Shown here piece after piece: positions 1 to 5,186 of a stretch of 5,186 nucleotides of DNA; within the stretch, counting starts at the first letter, position 1, and each line of letters opens with the position of its first letter. This DNA is from Wenzhouxiangella sp. (GTDB lineage Bacteria; Pseudomonadota; Gammaproteobacteria; Xanthomonadales; Wenzhouxiangellaceae): NCBI GenBank assembly GCA_007116585.1, contig SKIE01000232.1:1-5186 (forward strand). Reading direction: 5' to 3'. The position numbers were made by a program, and so were the translations under genes. The notes beneath the pieces are model-generated. The model made no database searches. It was not told the origin of the DNA and saw only the letters and a list, made by a program, of their open reading frames with translations.

Positions 1-241
1 AGCTGATCACGGCATAGATGATCACACTGATCATCCAGTTGAACACGACATGGGCGTGTGGCACCAGCCCGGGAAGCTGGTCTTTCTTCAGAAAGAAGAT
101 GATCACCGGCACGATGAGCCCGGCCATGGGTACAACCAGGCCCGAAAGAACCGACAAGTGCAGGATCAGCGCCCAGGTGTTGGTTTCCTTGTCCGGCGCT
201 CCGGATTCCGTATCCGGTAATTCTGGTTCAAGATCGTCCAT
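1..241 (-). CDS. DUF4870 (Tic20-like) small membrane protein, 5' part only
   Basis: The first 80 codons of a minus-strand gene that runs off the left edge. The ATG at 241-239 has a good Shine-Dalgarno AGGAG 7 nt upstream. The product starts with an acidic, hydrophilic stretch of about 22 residues (MDDLEPELPD...), then WALILHLS, a hydrophobic segment at about residues 24-51, a basic turn LKKD (51-54), the motif PHAHVVFNW (61-69), and a second hydrophobic segment starting MISVIIYAVIS where the window ends. This order (W-x-L-x-H-L-S, membrane helix, KKD, H-x-x-x-x-x-NW/F, I-x-x-x-IYA) is the DUF4870 pattern, a family of roughly 100-130 residue inner-membrane proteins of unknown function. The gene follows glmU in the same direction after a 59-bp gap with no terminator visible, so co-transcription is plausible. 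No function beyond membrane location can be assigned. Confidence 0.8.
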   Translation of the reverse strand, partial: MDDLEPELPDTESGAPDKETNTWALILHLSVLSGLVVPMAGLIVPVIIFFLKKDQLPGLVPHAHVVFNWMISVIIYAVIS

Positions 242-248
242 GGTCGCG

Positions 249-253
249 CTCCT
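249..253 (-). promoter_or_regulatory. Shine-Dalgarno site of the DUF4870 gene
   Basis: On the minus strand AGGAG lies 7 nt before the ATG at 241. It fixes the start of the DUF4870 gene, which is truncated by the window edge. No separate promoter could be recognised in the 59 bp between the glmU stop and this start. Confidence 0.7.
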
Positions 254-300
254 ATTAATGAGAATCTGTCGCGCAGGATAACCCAGCCTGAGCCGATACG

Positions 301-1686
301 CTAATCGTCAGCCTCGGAACCGGGAGGTTTCCTGGGAATTCGTTGAGGTCTTTGCCAGCCGCGAACGGTGCGCTGCGGCGCCCGGGTCAGGGTGAGCCGG
401 TCAGCGGGCGCATCCTTGCCAATCACGCTGCCCGCCCCGATGGTCGCGCCCCGGCCGACACAAACCGGGGCCACCAGCGCCGTGTTGGAGCCGACAAAGG
501 CATCGGCGCCGATCTCGGTGCGATGTTTGTTAACGCCGTCGTAATTGCAGGTGATGGTGCCGGCCCCAAGGTTGGCGCCCGCACCGACCTCGGCATCGCC
601 GACATAGCTCAGATGACTGGCCTTGGCTCCGGCCTGAAAACTCGCATTCTTGACCTCGACAAAATTGCCGATCTTGACACCCTCGGCCAGTGCAGTGCCC
701 GGACGCAGGCGCGCAAACGGGCCGATCTGACAGGCGCCGGTGGTCTCCACGCCCTCGAGCACGCAATACGGCTCCAGCCGCGTGCCCGCCGCCAGGCGGC
801 TGTTGCGCACCACACAGCCGGCGCCGACCACAACGCCCTGGCCCAACCAGACATCGCCTTCAATAATGACGCCGCGATCCAGCACTACATCAGGCTCGCA
901 GTGCACCCGGCCGCGAACCAGCACGGCATCGGGGTCGGGCAGGGTCACCCCGCCCTCCATCAGAGCGACTCGAGCCCTGCGCTGGTACACACCCTCCAGC
1001 TCAGCCAGCTGACGGCGGTCATTCGCGCCCAGCAATTCCTGCGCGTCTTCAGCAACCACCGCGTGAACCCGGCGGCCGTCGGCGACCGCAAGCGCAATGC
1101 AGTCGGTCAGGTAATACTCGCCCTGGGCGTTGTCGGCCCGCAATCGTTTGAGCCAGCCGGTCCAGTCAACGGCGCGGGCACACATGACGCCGCTGTTGAC
1201 CTCCCGCACCTGCTGCTCGGCGTCGCTGGCATCGCGCTGCTCGCGAATCGCGCTCACCTGCCCCTGATCATCCCGCAGCACGCGGCCGTAGCCGCTGGGG
1301 TCCTCGGCAGTAAAGCTCAACAGCGCCAGATCGTCGGTGCAGGCCAGCAAGCCTTGCAGGGTCTCGGGCCGAATCAGCGGCATGTCGCCGGGCAGAATCA
1401 GGACGCGGGCCTTGGGGTCAATCTGCGGCAGGGCCTGCTGCGCCGCGTGCCCGGTGCCCAAACGTTCGGACTGCAGCACAAACTCAACGTCGCTATCGGC
1501 CAACGCAGCCCTGACCTGTCCGGCTCCGGCGCCGACAACCACCCGGATGCGGTCCGGTGCCAGCGCCTGTGCACTGTCGAGCAAATGGGCCAGCATCGGC
1601 CGGCCACCCACGGGTTGCAGCACCTTGGGCAGGCGCGAGTTCATGCGTTTGCCCTCGCCGGCGGCAAGAATCACGATTTCCAGCAT
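301..1686 (-). CDS. glmU: Bifunctional N-acetylglucosamine-1-phosphate uridyltransferase / glucosamine-1-phosphate acetyltransferase GlmU
   Basis: Cytoplasmic enzyme for the last two steps to UDP-GlcNAc, the precursor of peptidoglycan and lipopolysaccharide: acetylation of glucosamine-1-phosphate, then uridylyl transfer. With the ATG at 1686 the protein has 461 residues (E. coli 456). N-terminal uridyltransferase domain (about 1-225): nucleotide loop LAAGEGKRM with K21 (residues 7-21), LGTGHA (76-81), metal-binding D101 in PGDMPL, GYGR (132-135), EVNSG (162-166), NAQGEYYLTD (186-195) and N222. C-terminal left-handed beta-helix (about 246-435) with hexapeptide repeats and acetyltransferase residues R327, K346, H358 (catalytic base position), Y361, N381, Y382 and K387. 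The tail after about 440 is basic and proline-rich. Start choice: an in-frame GTG at 1695 would add three residues, but GGGAG at 1702-1698 sits only 2 nt before it and 11 nt before the ATG, so the ATG is preferred. All key residues are present, so the enzyme should be functional. DUF4870 follows 59 bp downstream. Confidence 0.97.
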   Translation of the reverse strand: MLEIVILAAGEGKRMNSRLPKVLQPVGGRPMLAHLLDSAQALAPDRIRVVVGAGAGQVRAALADSDVEFVLQSERLGTGHAAQQALPQIDPKARVLILPGDMPLIRPETLQGLLACTDDLALLSFTAEDPSGYGRVLRDDQGQVSAIREQRDASDAEQQVREVNSGVMCARAVDWTGWLKRLRADNAQGEYYLTDCIALAVADGRRVHAVVAEDAQELLGANDRRQLAELEGVYQRRARVALMEGGVTLPDPDAVLVRGRVHCEPDVVLDRGVIIEGDVWLGQGVVVGAGCVVRNSRLAAGTRLEPYCVLEGVETTGACQIGPFARLRPGTALAEGVKIGNFVEVKNASFQAGAKASHLSYVGDAEVGAGANLGAGTITCNYDGVNKHRTEIGADAFVGSNTALVAPVCVGRGATIGAGSVIGKDAPADRLTLTRAPQRTVRGWQRPQRIPRKPPGSEADD

Positions 1687-1697
1687 TTTCTGCACGA

Positions 1698-1702
1698 CTC
1701 CC
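1698..1702 (-). promoter_or_regulatory. Shine-Dalgarno site of glmU
   Basis: GGGAG on the minus strand lies 11 nt from the ATG at 1686 and only 2 nt from an in-frame GTG at 1695. The spacing favours the ATG. The GGGAG core is also complementary to the CUCCC in two loops of the small RNA predicted just upstream, though the match is only 5 bases. Confidence 0.55.
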
Positions 1703-1724
1703 GCCGCATTGAAACCCGCCGGTC

Positions 1725-1730
1725 AGTATA
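1725..1730 (-). promoter_or_regulatory. Possible -10 element of a glmU promoter
   Basis: The minus strand carries TATACT (5 of 6 to TATAAT) at 1730-1725, which would start transcription near 1718 and leave a leader of about 30 nt containing the glmU ribosome binding site. No convincing -35 lies 16-18 nt upstream (the 17-nt spacer gives GACCGG), so the promoter would be weak or need an activator. An 8-bp direct repeat GACCGGCG (1752-1745 and 1724-1717, minus) brackets the element. A separate glmU promoter is expected because a strong terminator lies upstream. Confidence 0.35.
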
Positions 1731-1753
1731 GCGAGACAAGCCCGCGCCGGTCT

Positions 1754-1781
1754 TTTCGGCGCTGACCACAGGGAGCCGAAA
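1754..1781. repeat. Inverted repeat upstream of glmU
   Basis: TTTCGGC (1754-1760) and GCCGAAA (1775-1781) form a perfect 7-bp inverted repeat around a 14-nt loop. Neither strand has a T-tract after it, so it does not look like an intrinsic terminator. It lies between the small RNA terminator and the candidate glmU -10 element. It could be an operator or the hairpin of a longer glmU leader; nothing in the sequence decides this. Confidence 0.4.
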
Positions 1782-1810
1782 GCGGATGTATGTCTGTTTG
1801 GCAAATGCCG

Positions 1811-1850
1811 CATAAAGAAAGGCCCCGGGCGAGGGAGGACCCGGGGCCTT
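1811..1850 (-). terminator. Intrinsic terminator of the small RNA, probably also of polA
   Basis: On the minus strand AAGGCCCCGGG (1850-1840) pairs perfectly with CCCGGGGCCTT (1829-1819) over 11 bp, with the 10-nt loop TCCTCCCTCG. The stem runs into TTTCTTTAT, a T-rich tail, so termination is on the minus strand. The plus strand reads GAGTCGG after the stem and lacks a T-tract. No terminator is visible between the polA stop (2020) and this one, so polA transcripts probably end here too. Confidence 0.85.
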
Positions 1851-1933
1851 GAGTCGGATCCGGTTTGGGGACTGAAACCGAAACCCGATGGGTTCGTCTA
1901 GGGAGGGAGACGAACCCCACCATGCGCATGGTG
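1811..1933 (-). ncRNA. Predicted small regulatory RNA downstream of polA (Spot 42 / ErsA / sX13 position), three C-rich-loop hairpins
   Basis: Seen in sequence: about 7 nt downstream of a sigma-E-type promoter, the minus strand encodes about 123 nt of successive hairpins. (a) A palindrome CACCATGCGCATGGTG (1933-1918). (b) GGGTTCGTCT / AGACGAACCC, a perfect 10-bp stem (1917-1908 with 1899-1890) with loop CCCTCCCT. (c) CGGTTT / AAACCG, 6 bp (1880-1875 with 1866-1861) with loop CAGTCCCC, extended by an outer TCGG/CCGA pair. (d) An 11-bp terminator stem with loop TCCTCCCTCG. Known: the region after polA encodes Spot 42 in enterics and AlgU-dependent ErsA in P. aeruginosa; Xanthomonas sX13, in the same place as I recall, has C-rich loops that pair with G-rich mRNA sites. 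Inferred: a trans-acting RNA that pairs through CCUCCC-type loops with Shine-Dalgarno regions. The 5' end is uncertain by a few bases. An overlapping 68-codon frame starting in the palindrome reads through the terminator and is probably not coding. Confidence 0.75.
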
Positions 1934-1938
1934 AATAA

Positions 1939-1966
1939 TCAGACTTGGGTGTCTGGCGGAAGTTCC
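1939..1966 (-). promoter_or_regulatory. Sigma-E / AlgU (sigma-22)-type promoter of the small RNA
   Basis: The minus strand reads GGAACTT (1966-1960), 16 nt, then TCTGA (1943-1939). This is an exact match to the AlgU/RpoE-type consensus GAACTT-N16/17-TCTGA. The predicted start is about 6 nt downstream, near 1933, immediately before the first hairpin. Upstream of the -35, positions 1973-1999 are A/T-rich on the minus strand (AAAAAAGAGATCAAG, then AAATTTTGAATC), resembling an UP element, which is common at such promoters. The promoter starts 54 nt past the polA stop. Inferred regulation: induced by envelope stress through an RpoE-family sigma factor. Confidence 0.75.
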
Positions 1967-2019
1967 GGCCCGATTCAAAATTTCTTGATCTCTTTTTTCG
2001 ATCCCGGTCATGCCGTTGA

Positions 2020-4698
2020 TCAATGAGCGCTGTCCCAATCCGGGCCAGCGCCGGCTTCGACCAGCAAAGGTACTTTCAGCTCGGCGGCCTCGCGCATGCA
2101 TGATTCGACCGCGGCCCGGACCCGGTCCAGCGCAGCTGCCTCGACCTCCAGCACCAGTTCGTCGTGAACCTGCATGACCAGGCGGGCCGGGGCATTTTCG
2201 GTCTGGATCCAGCCATCGACGGCAATCATGGCCCGCTTGATAATGTCTGCTGCAGTGCCCTGCATGGGCGCATTGATCGCCGCGCGCTCGGCCGCCTGGC
2301 GCCGGGCCGGGTTGCGCGACCGAATCTCCTCGGTCCACAGGCGCCGGCCAAACAGGGTTTCGACATAGCCCTGCTCGCGCGCGATTGCGCGGATATCGTC
2401 CATGTAGGCGCGAACACCCGGGTAGCGCTCGAAATAGCGCTGGATGTATTGATCGGCCGATTTGCGATCAATTTCGAGTTGACGGGCCAGACCCCAGCCA
2501 CTCATGCCGTACATCAGGCCGAAGTTGATCGCCTTGGCGGCGCGACGCTGCTCGGGCTGGACCTGGTCGATGGCACAGTCAAATACCTCGGCCGCGGTGG
2601 CGCGGTGGATGTCCTCGCCTGCGGCAAAGGCTTCGAGCAGGCGCTCATCGTCGGACAGGTGTGCCATGATGCGCAGCTCGATCTGCGAGTAGTCAGCCGC
2701 CAGCAGGACAGTACCCGACGGGGCGATGAAGGCCTTGCGAATCCGGCGGCCTTCGGCCGTTCGGATGGGGATGTTCTGCAGGTTCGGATCCGTTGACGAC
2801 AGCCGCCCGGTTGCCGTGACCGCCTGATGATAGTGGGTGTGGACGCGGCCGGTTTGGGCGTGGACTTTTTCTGGCAAACGGTCGGTATAGGTGCTTTTGA
2901 GCTTGGCCAGGCTGCGATGTTTGAGGATGATGCGCGGCAGCTCGTAGTTCGCAGCCAGTTCCTGCAGCACGTCTTCGGCCGTCGACGGCTGGCCCTTGGG
3001 CGTTTTGCGGATCACCGGCAGCTCCAGCTCTTCGAACAAAATGGCCTGCAGCTGGCGCGGCGAGCCCAGGTTGAACTCATGTCCAGCGGCCCGGTGCGCC
3101 TGTTCCTGCAACTCCGAGAGCTGCGCTTCGATCTCGCGGCTTTGGGCAGACAGCTGCTCGCAGTCCAGCGCCACGCCGATGCGCTCCATGCGGGCCAGCA
3201 CCGGGATCAGGGGAATCTCAAGCTTTTCGTAGACCGAGGTCAACGATGGCTCGGCCTGGATCTTTGGCCACAGGTGCTGGTGCAGCGCCAGGGTCACCTC
3301 GGCATCCTCGCCGGCATAAAGCGCGGCCACATCCACCGGCACCTGGTCAAAGCTGACCTGGGCCTTGCCCTTGCCCGCGACCTGCTCGTAGCTGGTGGTC
3401 TGCCGACCGAGATAGCGCCCGGCCAGCGAATCCATGTCGTGACGGGTGGCTGTGGAATGAAACACGTAGGAAGCGAGCATGGTGTCGTGCACCACGCCGG
3501 CCAGGTTCACGCCAGCGCGCTCAAGCACGTTGAGGTCATATTTCAGGTTCTGGCCCAGCTTGGGCCGGTCGGCATCTTCCAGCCAGGGCTTGAACAGCGC
3601 CATCACTTCAGCGACATCGAACTCGGTGTCCTGGCCGGCGTGTGCCAGGGGTACATACCAGGCATGACCCGGCTCAATCGCAAAAGCCAGGCCCACCAGG
3701 TCGGCTTCCAGCGGCTCCAGGCTGGTGGTTTCGGTGTCGAAAGCGACCAGGTCTGCCGCCTTGACGGCCTTGTGCAAGGCCTCAAGCTGGGCCCTCGTGG
3801 TCACGGTCTCGACCGCCAGCTCGGCCTCCGGCCCGGTCTCCTCCTCGTCCTGGTATTGCTGGAGCCAGGTCGAGAAACCGAAGTGCCGAAGCAGTTCAAT
3901 AAGTCGCACCTTGTCGGGTTTTGCCTCCGTCAGCGCCTGAAGCGCCACGCCGGTTTCGACATCGCTTTTCAGGGCTACCAACTCGCGCGACAGCGGCAAT
4001 TGTTCCAGCGCGGCGCGCAGGTTGTCGCCCACCTTGCCGCTCACGTCATCAGCCTGCTCGATCAGGCCTTCCAGGTCACCGTACTTGTTCAGCCACTTGG
4101 CCGCGGTCTTCGGGCCAACCTTTTCAACGCCGGGAATATTGTCGGAGCTGTCGCCCGTGAGAGCCAGCAAGTCACCGACCCGGTCCGGGCCGACGCCAAA
4201 CTTCTCGGTCACCGCATCGGGATCGTAGCGCTTGCCCTGCATGCTGTCTTCCAGCACGACCTGATCGTCAACCAGCTGAGCCAGATCCTTGTCGCCTGAC
4301 GATATCAGCACCGTCAGGCCCTGCCCGCGCGCCTGGGCGACCAGGGTGGCGATCACATCGTCGGCTTCGACGCCATCGACCATTACCCGCTGCAAGCCCA
4401 TGGCGTCAATCAACTCATGCAGCGGCTCAATCTGAGCGCGCAGCTCGTCGGGCATGGGCGGGCGGTTGGCCTTGTAGTCGGCATACAGCTCATGGCGGAA
4501 GTTCTTGCCCGGCGCATCAAACACGACGGCCACCCGTTCCGGCTGGTGTTCCTGCAGCAGCCGGCGCAGCATGTTGGCCACGCCAAACACCGTGCCGGTG
4601 GGTTCGCCGGCCGCGTTGGTCAGGCTGGGCAAGGCGTGAAACGCCCGATATAAGTAGGACGATCCGTCGATCAGGCACAGTTGCGGGCGGTCGGACAT
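2020..4698 (-). CDS. polA: DNA polymerase I (5' nuclease, 3'-5' proofreading exonuclease, family A polymerase)
   Basis: Cytoplasmic repair and Okazaki-fragment polymerase, 892 residues (E. coli 928). The 5' nuclease (about 1-280) has metal ligands D11, D61, E111, D113, D114, D136, D138, D183 and D186. The 3'-5' exonuclease (about 295-480) keeps D321 and E323 (FDTET), D388 (LKYD), Y461 and D465 (YAGED), so proofreading should be intact. The polymerase (about 490-892) has motif A DYSQIE (D669), the O-helix R718, K722, F726 and Y730, and motif C QVHDE (D846), matching E. coli D705, R754, K758, F762, Y766 and D882. Most of the size difference is a short linker between nuclease and exonuclease (QYQDEEETGPEAE). 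Start: the ATG at 4698 gives MSDRPQLCLIDGSSYLYRA, which aligns with the family. The frame stays open upstream to 4977, but that extension is non-homologous. The Shine-Dalgarno is weak (GAGG, 15 nt away). The gene is divergent from the DUF2782 gene, and the small RNA gene follows it. Confidence 0.98.
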   Translation of the reverse strand: MSDRPQLCLIDGSSYLYRAFHALPSLTNAAGEPTGTVFGVANMLRRLLQEHQPERVAVVFDAPGKNFRHELYADYKANRPPMPDELRAQIEPLHELIDAMGLQRVMVDGVEADDVIATLVAQARGQGLTVLISSGDKDLAQLVDDQVVLEDSMQGKRYDPDAVTEKFGVGPDRVGDLLALTGDSSDNIPGVEKVGPKTAAKWLNKYGDLEGLIEQADDVSGKVGDNLRAALEQLPLSRELVALKSDVETGVALQALTEAKPDKVRLIELLRHFGFSTWLQQYQDEEETGPEAELAVETVTTRAQLEALHKAVKAADLVAFDTETTSLEPLEADLVGLAFAIEPGHAWYVPLAHAGQDTEFDVAEVMALFKPWLEDADRPKLGQNLKYDLNVLERAGVNLAGVVHDTMLASYVFHSTATRHDMDSLAGRYLGRQTTSYEQVAGKGKAQVSFDQVPVDVAALYAGEDAEVTLALHQHLWPKIQAEPSLTSVYEKLEIPLIPVLARMERIGVALDCEQLSAQSREIEAQLSELQEQAHRAAGHEFNLGSPRQLQAILFEELELPVIRKTPKGQPSTAEDVLQELAANYELPRIILKHRSLAKLKSTYTDRLPEKVHAQTGRVHTHYHQAVTATGRLSSTDPNLQNIPIRTAEGRRIRKAFIAPSGTVLLAADYSQIELRIMAHLSDDERLLEAFAAGEDIHRATAAEVFDCAIDQVQPEQRRAAKAINFGLMYGMSGWGLARQLEIDRKSADQYIQRYFERYPGVRAYMDDIRAIAREQGYVETLFGRRLWTEEIRSRNPARRQAAERAAINAPMQGTAADIIKRAMIAVDGWIQTENAPARLVMQVHDELVLEVEAAALDRVRAAVESCMREAAELKVPLLVEAGAGPDWDSAH

Positions 4699-4738
4699 GG
4701 CGGTGAGTGAAAGCCTCAGGGGAAATCCATCGCCCTTC

Positions 4739-4744
4739 ATCATA
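4739..4744 (-). promoter_or_regulatory. Possible -10 element of the polA promoter
   Basis: TATGAT (5 of 6 to TATAAT) on the minus strand at 4744-4739 would start transcription near 4732 and leave a leader of about 33 nt before the polA ATG at 4698. With a 17-nt spacer the -35 would be ACCGGC (4767-4762), which is poor and lies inside the left arm of an inverted repeat. The call rests on the -10 match and position alone. Confidence 0.3.
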
Positions 4745-4761
4745 GAACACCCGCTGCCCAA

Positions 4762-4779
4762 GCCGGTGCGAATACCGGC
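4762..4779. repeat. Inverted repeat in the polA / DUF2782 divergent intergenic region
   Basis: GCCGGT (4762-4767), six bases, then ACCGGC (4774-4779) make a perfect inverted repeat in the 161-bp region between the two divergent starts. It covers the expected -35 position of the candidate polA promoter. No T-tract follows on either strand. An operator or a leader hairpin are both possible, and chance is not excluded for 6-bp arms. Confidence 0.4.
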
Positions 4780-4846
4780 CTTAATCTGGTGTCCAAACAG
4801 GTAGGAGGCGGCAGAACGGACTAAACTGCCGTCAACGCGTGCATGC

Positions 4847-4851
4847 GGAGG
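4847..4851 (+). promoter_or_regulatory. Shine-Dalgarno site of the DUF2782 gene
   Basis: GGAGG lies 8 nt before the ATG at 4860 and 11 nt before a second in-frame ATG at 4863. The spacing favours the first ATG. No convincing plus-strand sigma-70 promoter was found upstream; TAAACT at 4822-4827 is a weak -10 candidate without a -35. Confidence 0.7.
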
Positions 4852-4859
4852 CTGCAACC

Positions 4860-5186
4860 ATGATGATTCGACTGGCGCTTGTTCCACTGACCCTGACGCT
4901 GGCTGCCCCCCTGTGGGCCGACACGCCGCCGGACGCCCCGGCCCCACCGCCACCGCCCATCCGCGAGCCACTCCCACCCAAGGTGCTGGATCCGGACGCG
5001 CAGCTCGAGCCGGAGGTCACCATCCGCCGCGAAGAGGGCCAGGTGATCGAGGAGTACGCTATCGCCGGTCAGGTCTACATGATCCGGATCGTGCCCGCGG
5101 TTGGCCCGCCGTTTTACCTGATCGACACCACCGGTGACGGCAATTTCGACTCCAGACATGAGCACATGGAGCCGGTGCGGCCGGCG
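4860..5186 (+). CDS. DUF2782 exported protein, 3' end cut by the window
   Basis: An open frame of 109 codons without a stop, starting MMIRLALVPL after a strong GGAGG site. Residues 1-20 form a signal peptide (basic R4, hydrophobic core LALVPLTLTLAAPL, likely cleavage after WA-20), so the product should be periplasmic. There is no lipobox cysteine. A proline-rich linker follows (about 23-41, including six consecutive prolines at 28-33 except where A interrupts), then the conserved domain: LEPEVTIRR (49-57), a glycine turn, EEYAIAGQVYMIRIVP (64-79), VGPPFYLID (81-89) and TGDGNFDSR (91-99). This order (LEPEVTI, YxxxGxxYMIxVxP, GPPYYLxDxxGDGxFxxR) is the DUF2782 signature; the family's function is unknown. 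In Pseudomonas a DUF2782 gene also lies next to polA, which supports the call. The C-terminus beyond the window is missing. Confidence 0.85.
   Translation, partial: MMIRLALVPLTLTLAAPLWADTPPDAPAPPPPPIREPLPPKVLDPDAQLEPEVTIRREEGQVIEEYAIAGQVYMIRIVPAVGPPFYLIDTTGDGNFDSRHEHMEPVRPA

Noticed and set aside
243..274. GTCGCGC repeated at 243-249 and 268-274 between glmU and the DUF4870 gene
   Set aside because: Only 7 bp in GC-rich DNA, with no other structure around it; a chance repeat is likely.
343..1731. Long plus-strand open frame antisense to glmU (462 codons)
   Set aside because: A GC-rich shadow of glmU: no recognisable domain, no ribosome binding site, and the minus-strand frame is unambiguous GlmU.
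1798..1813. TTGGCAAATGCCGCAT on the plus strand as a sigma-54 promoter
   Set aside because: The spacing between GG and the downstream GC is 8 rather than 10, and there is no plus-strand gene to drive. The GGCA/TGCC symmetry probably reflects chance.
1819..1917. Plus-strand reading of the three hairpins, whose loops would carry GGA (GAGGGAGGA, GGGGACTG, AGGGAGGG) like a CsrB/RsmZ-type RNA that sequesters CsrA
   Set aside because: The plus strand has no convincing promoter upstream and no TGTAAG-type GacA site, and the strong hairpin lacks a T-tract in that direction. The minus strand has promoter, hairpins and terminator in the right order.
1723..1929. A 68-codon minus-strand frame starting in the small RNA
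   Set aside because: It crosses the intrinsic terminator, has no ribosome binding site, and its composition follows the hairpin sequences rather than a protein pattern.
2827..4299. Long plus-strand open frame antisense to polA (490 codons)
   Set aside because: A shadow frame of polA with no family motif; polA on the other strand is complete and well conserved.
4699..4977. The polA frame stays open for 93 more codons upstream, giving a 985-residue version
   Set aside because: The extra sequence has no similarity to PolA N-termini, runs into the divergent DUF2782 gene, and the ATG at 4698 gives the family's normal start. The ATGs at 4743 and 4740 have no ribosome binding site.
4821..5165. Minus-strand frame of 114 codons opposite the DUF2782 start
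   Set aside because: It lies antisense to a gene with a signal peptide, a strong ribosome binding site and the DUF2782 signature.

Overview
This GC-rich window looks like a gammaproteobacterial chromosome carrying core genes. PolA and GlmU are full length and aligned to the E. coli enzymes residue for residue at the active sites that can be read, and the DUF2782 protein family is essentially gammaproteobacterial. The GlmU N-terminus (LAAGEGKRM) resembles Xanthomonadales-type enzymes. That lineage guess (Xanthomonadales, Chromatiales or relatives) is inference. No mobile element, CRISPR array, tRNA or rRNA is visible.

Layout from left to right. Positions 1-241 (minus) hold the start of a DUF4870 small membrane protein gene that leaves the window. 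Positions 301-1686 (minus) hold glmU, the bifunctional UDP-GlcNAc synthesis enzyme. Positions 1687-2019 have no protein gene but are densely organised: a possible glmU promoter, then on the minus strand a predicted small RNA gene (about 1933-1811) with its own sigma-E/AlgU-type promoter (GGAACTT-N16-TCTGA), three C-rich-loop hairpins and a strong intrinsic terminator. Positions 2020-4698 (minus) hold polA, a complete DNA polymerase I with 5' nuclease, proofreading and polymerase domains. Positions 4699-4859 are a divergent intergenic region with an inverted repeat. From 4860 to the right edge (plus) lies the start of a DUF2782 exported protein gene.

The most notable element is the small RNA gene just downstream of polA. 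This is the position of Spot 42 (spf) in enteric bacteria and of ErsA in Pseudomonas aeruginosa; Xanthomonas sX13, as I recall, is also there. The predicted RNA shares the C-rich loops known from sX13 and an envelope-stress promoter type like that of ErsA, which is sigma-22/AlgU dependent. The most economical reading is an envelope-stress-induced, Shine-Dalgarno-targeting riboregulator lying between polA and a cell-envelope precursor gene (glmU). Its terminator probably also ends the polA transcript.
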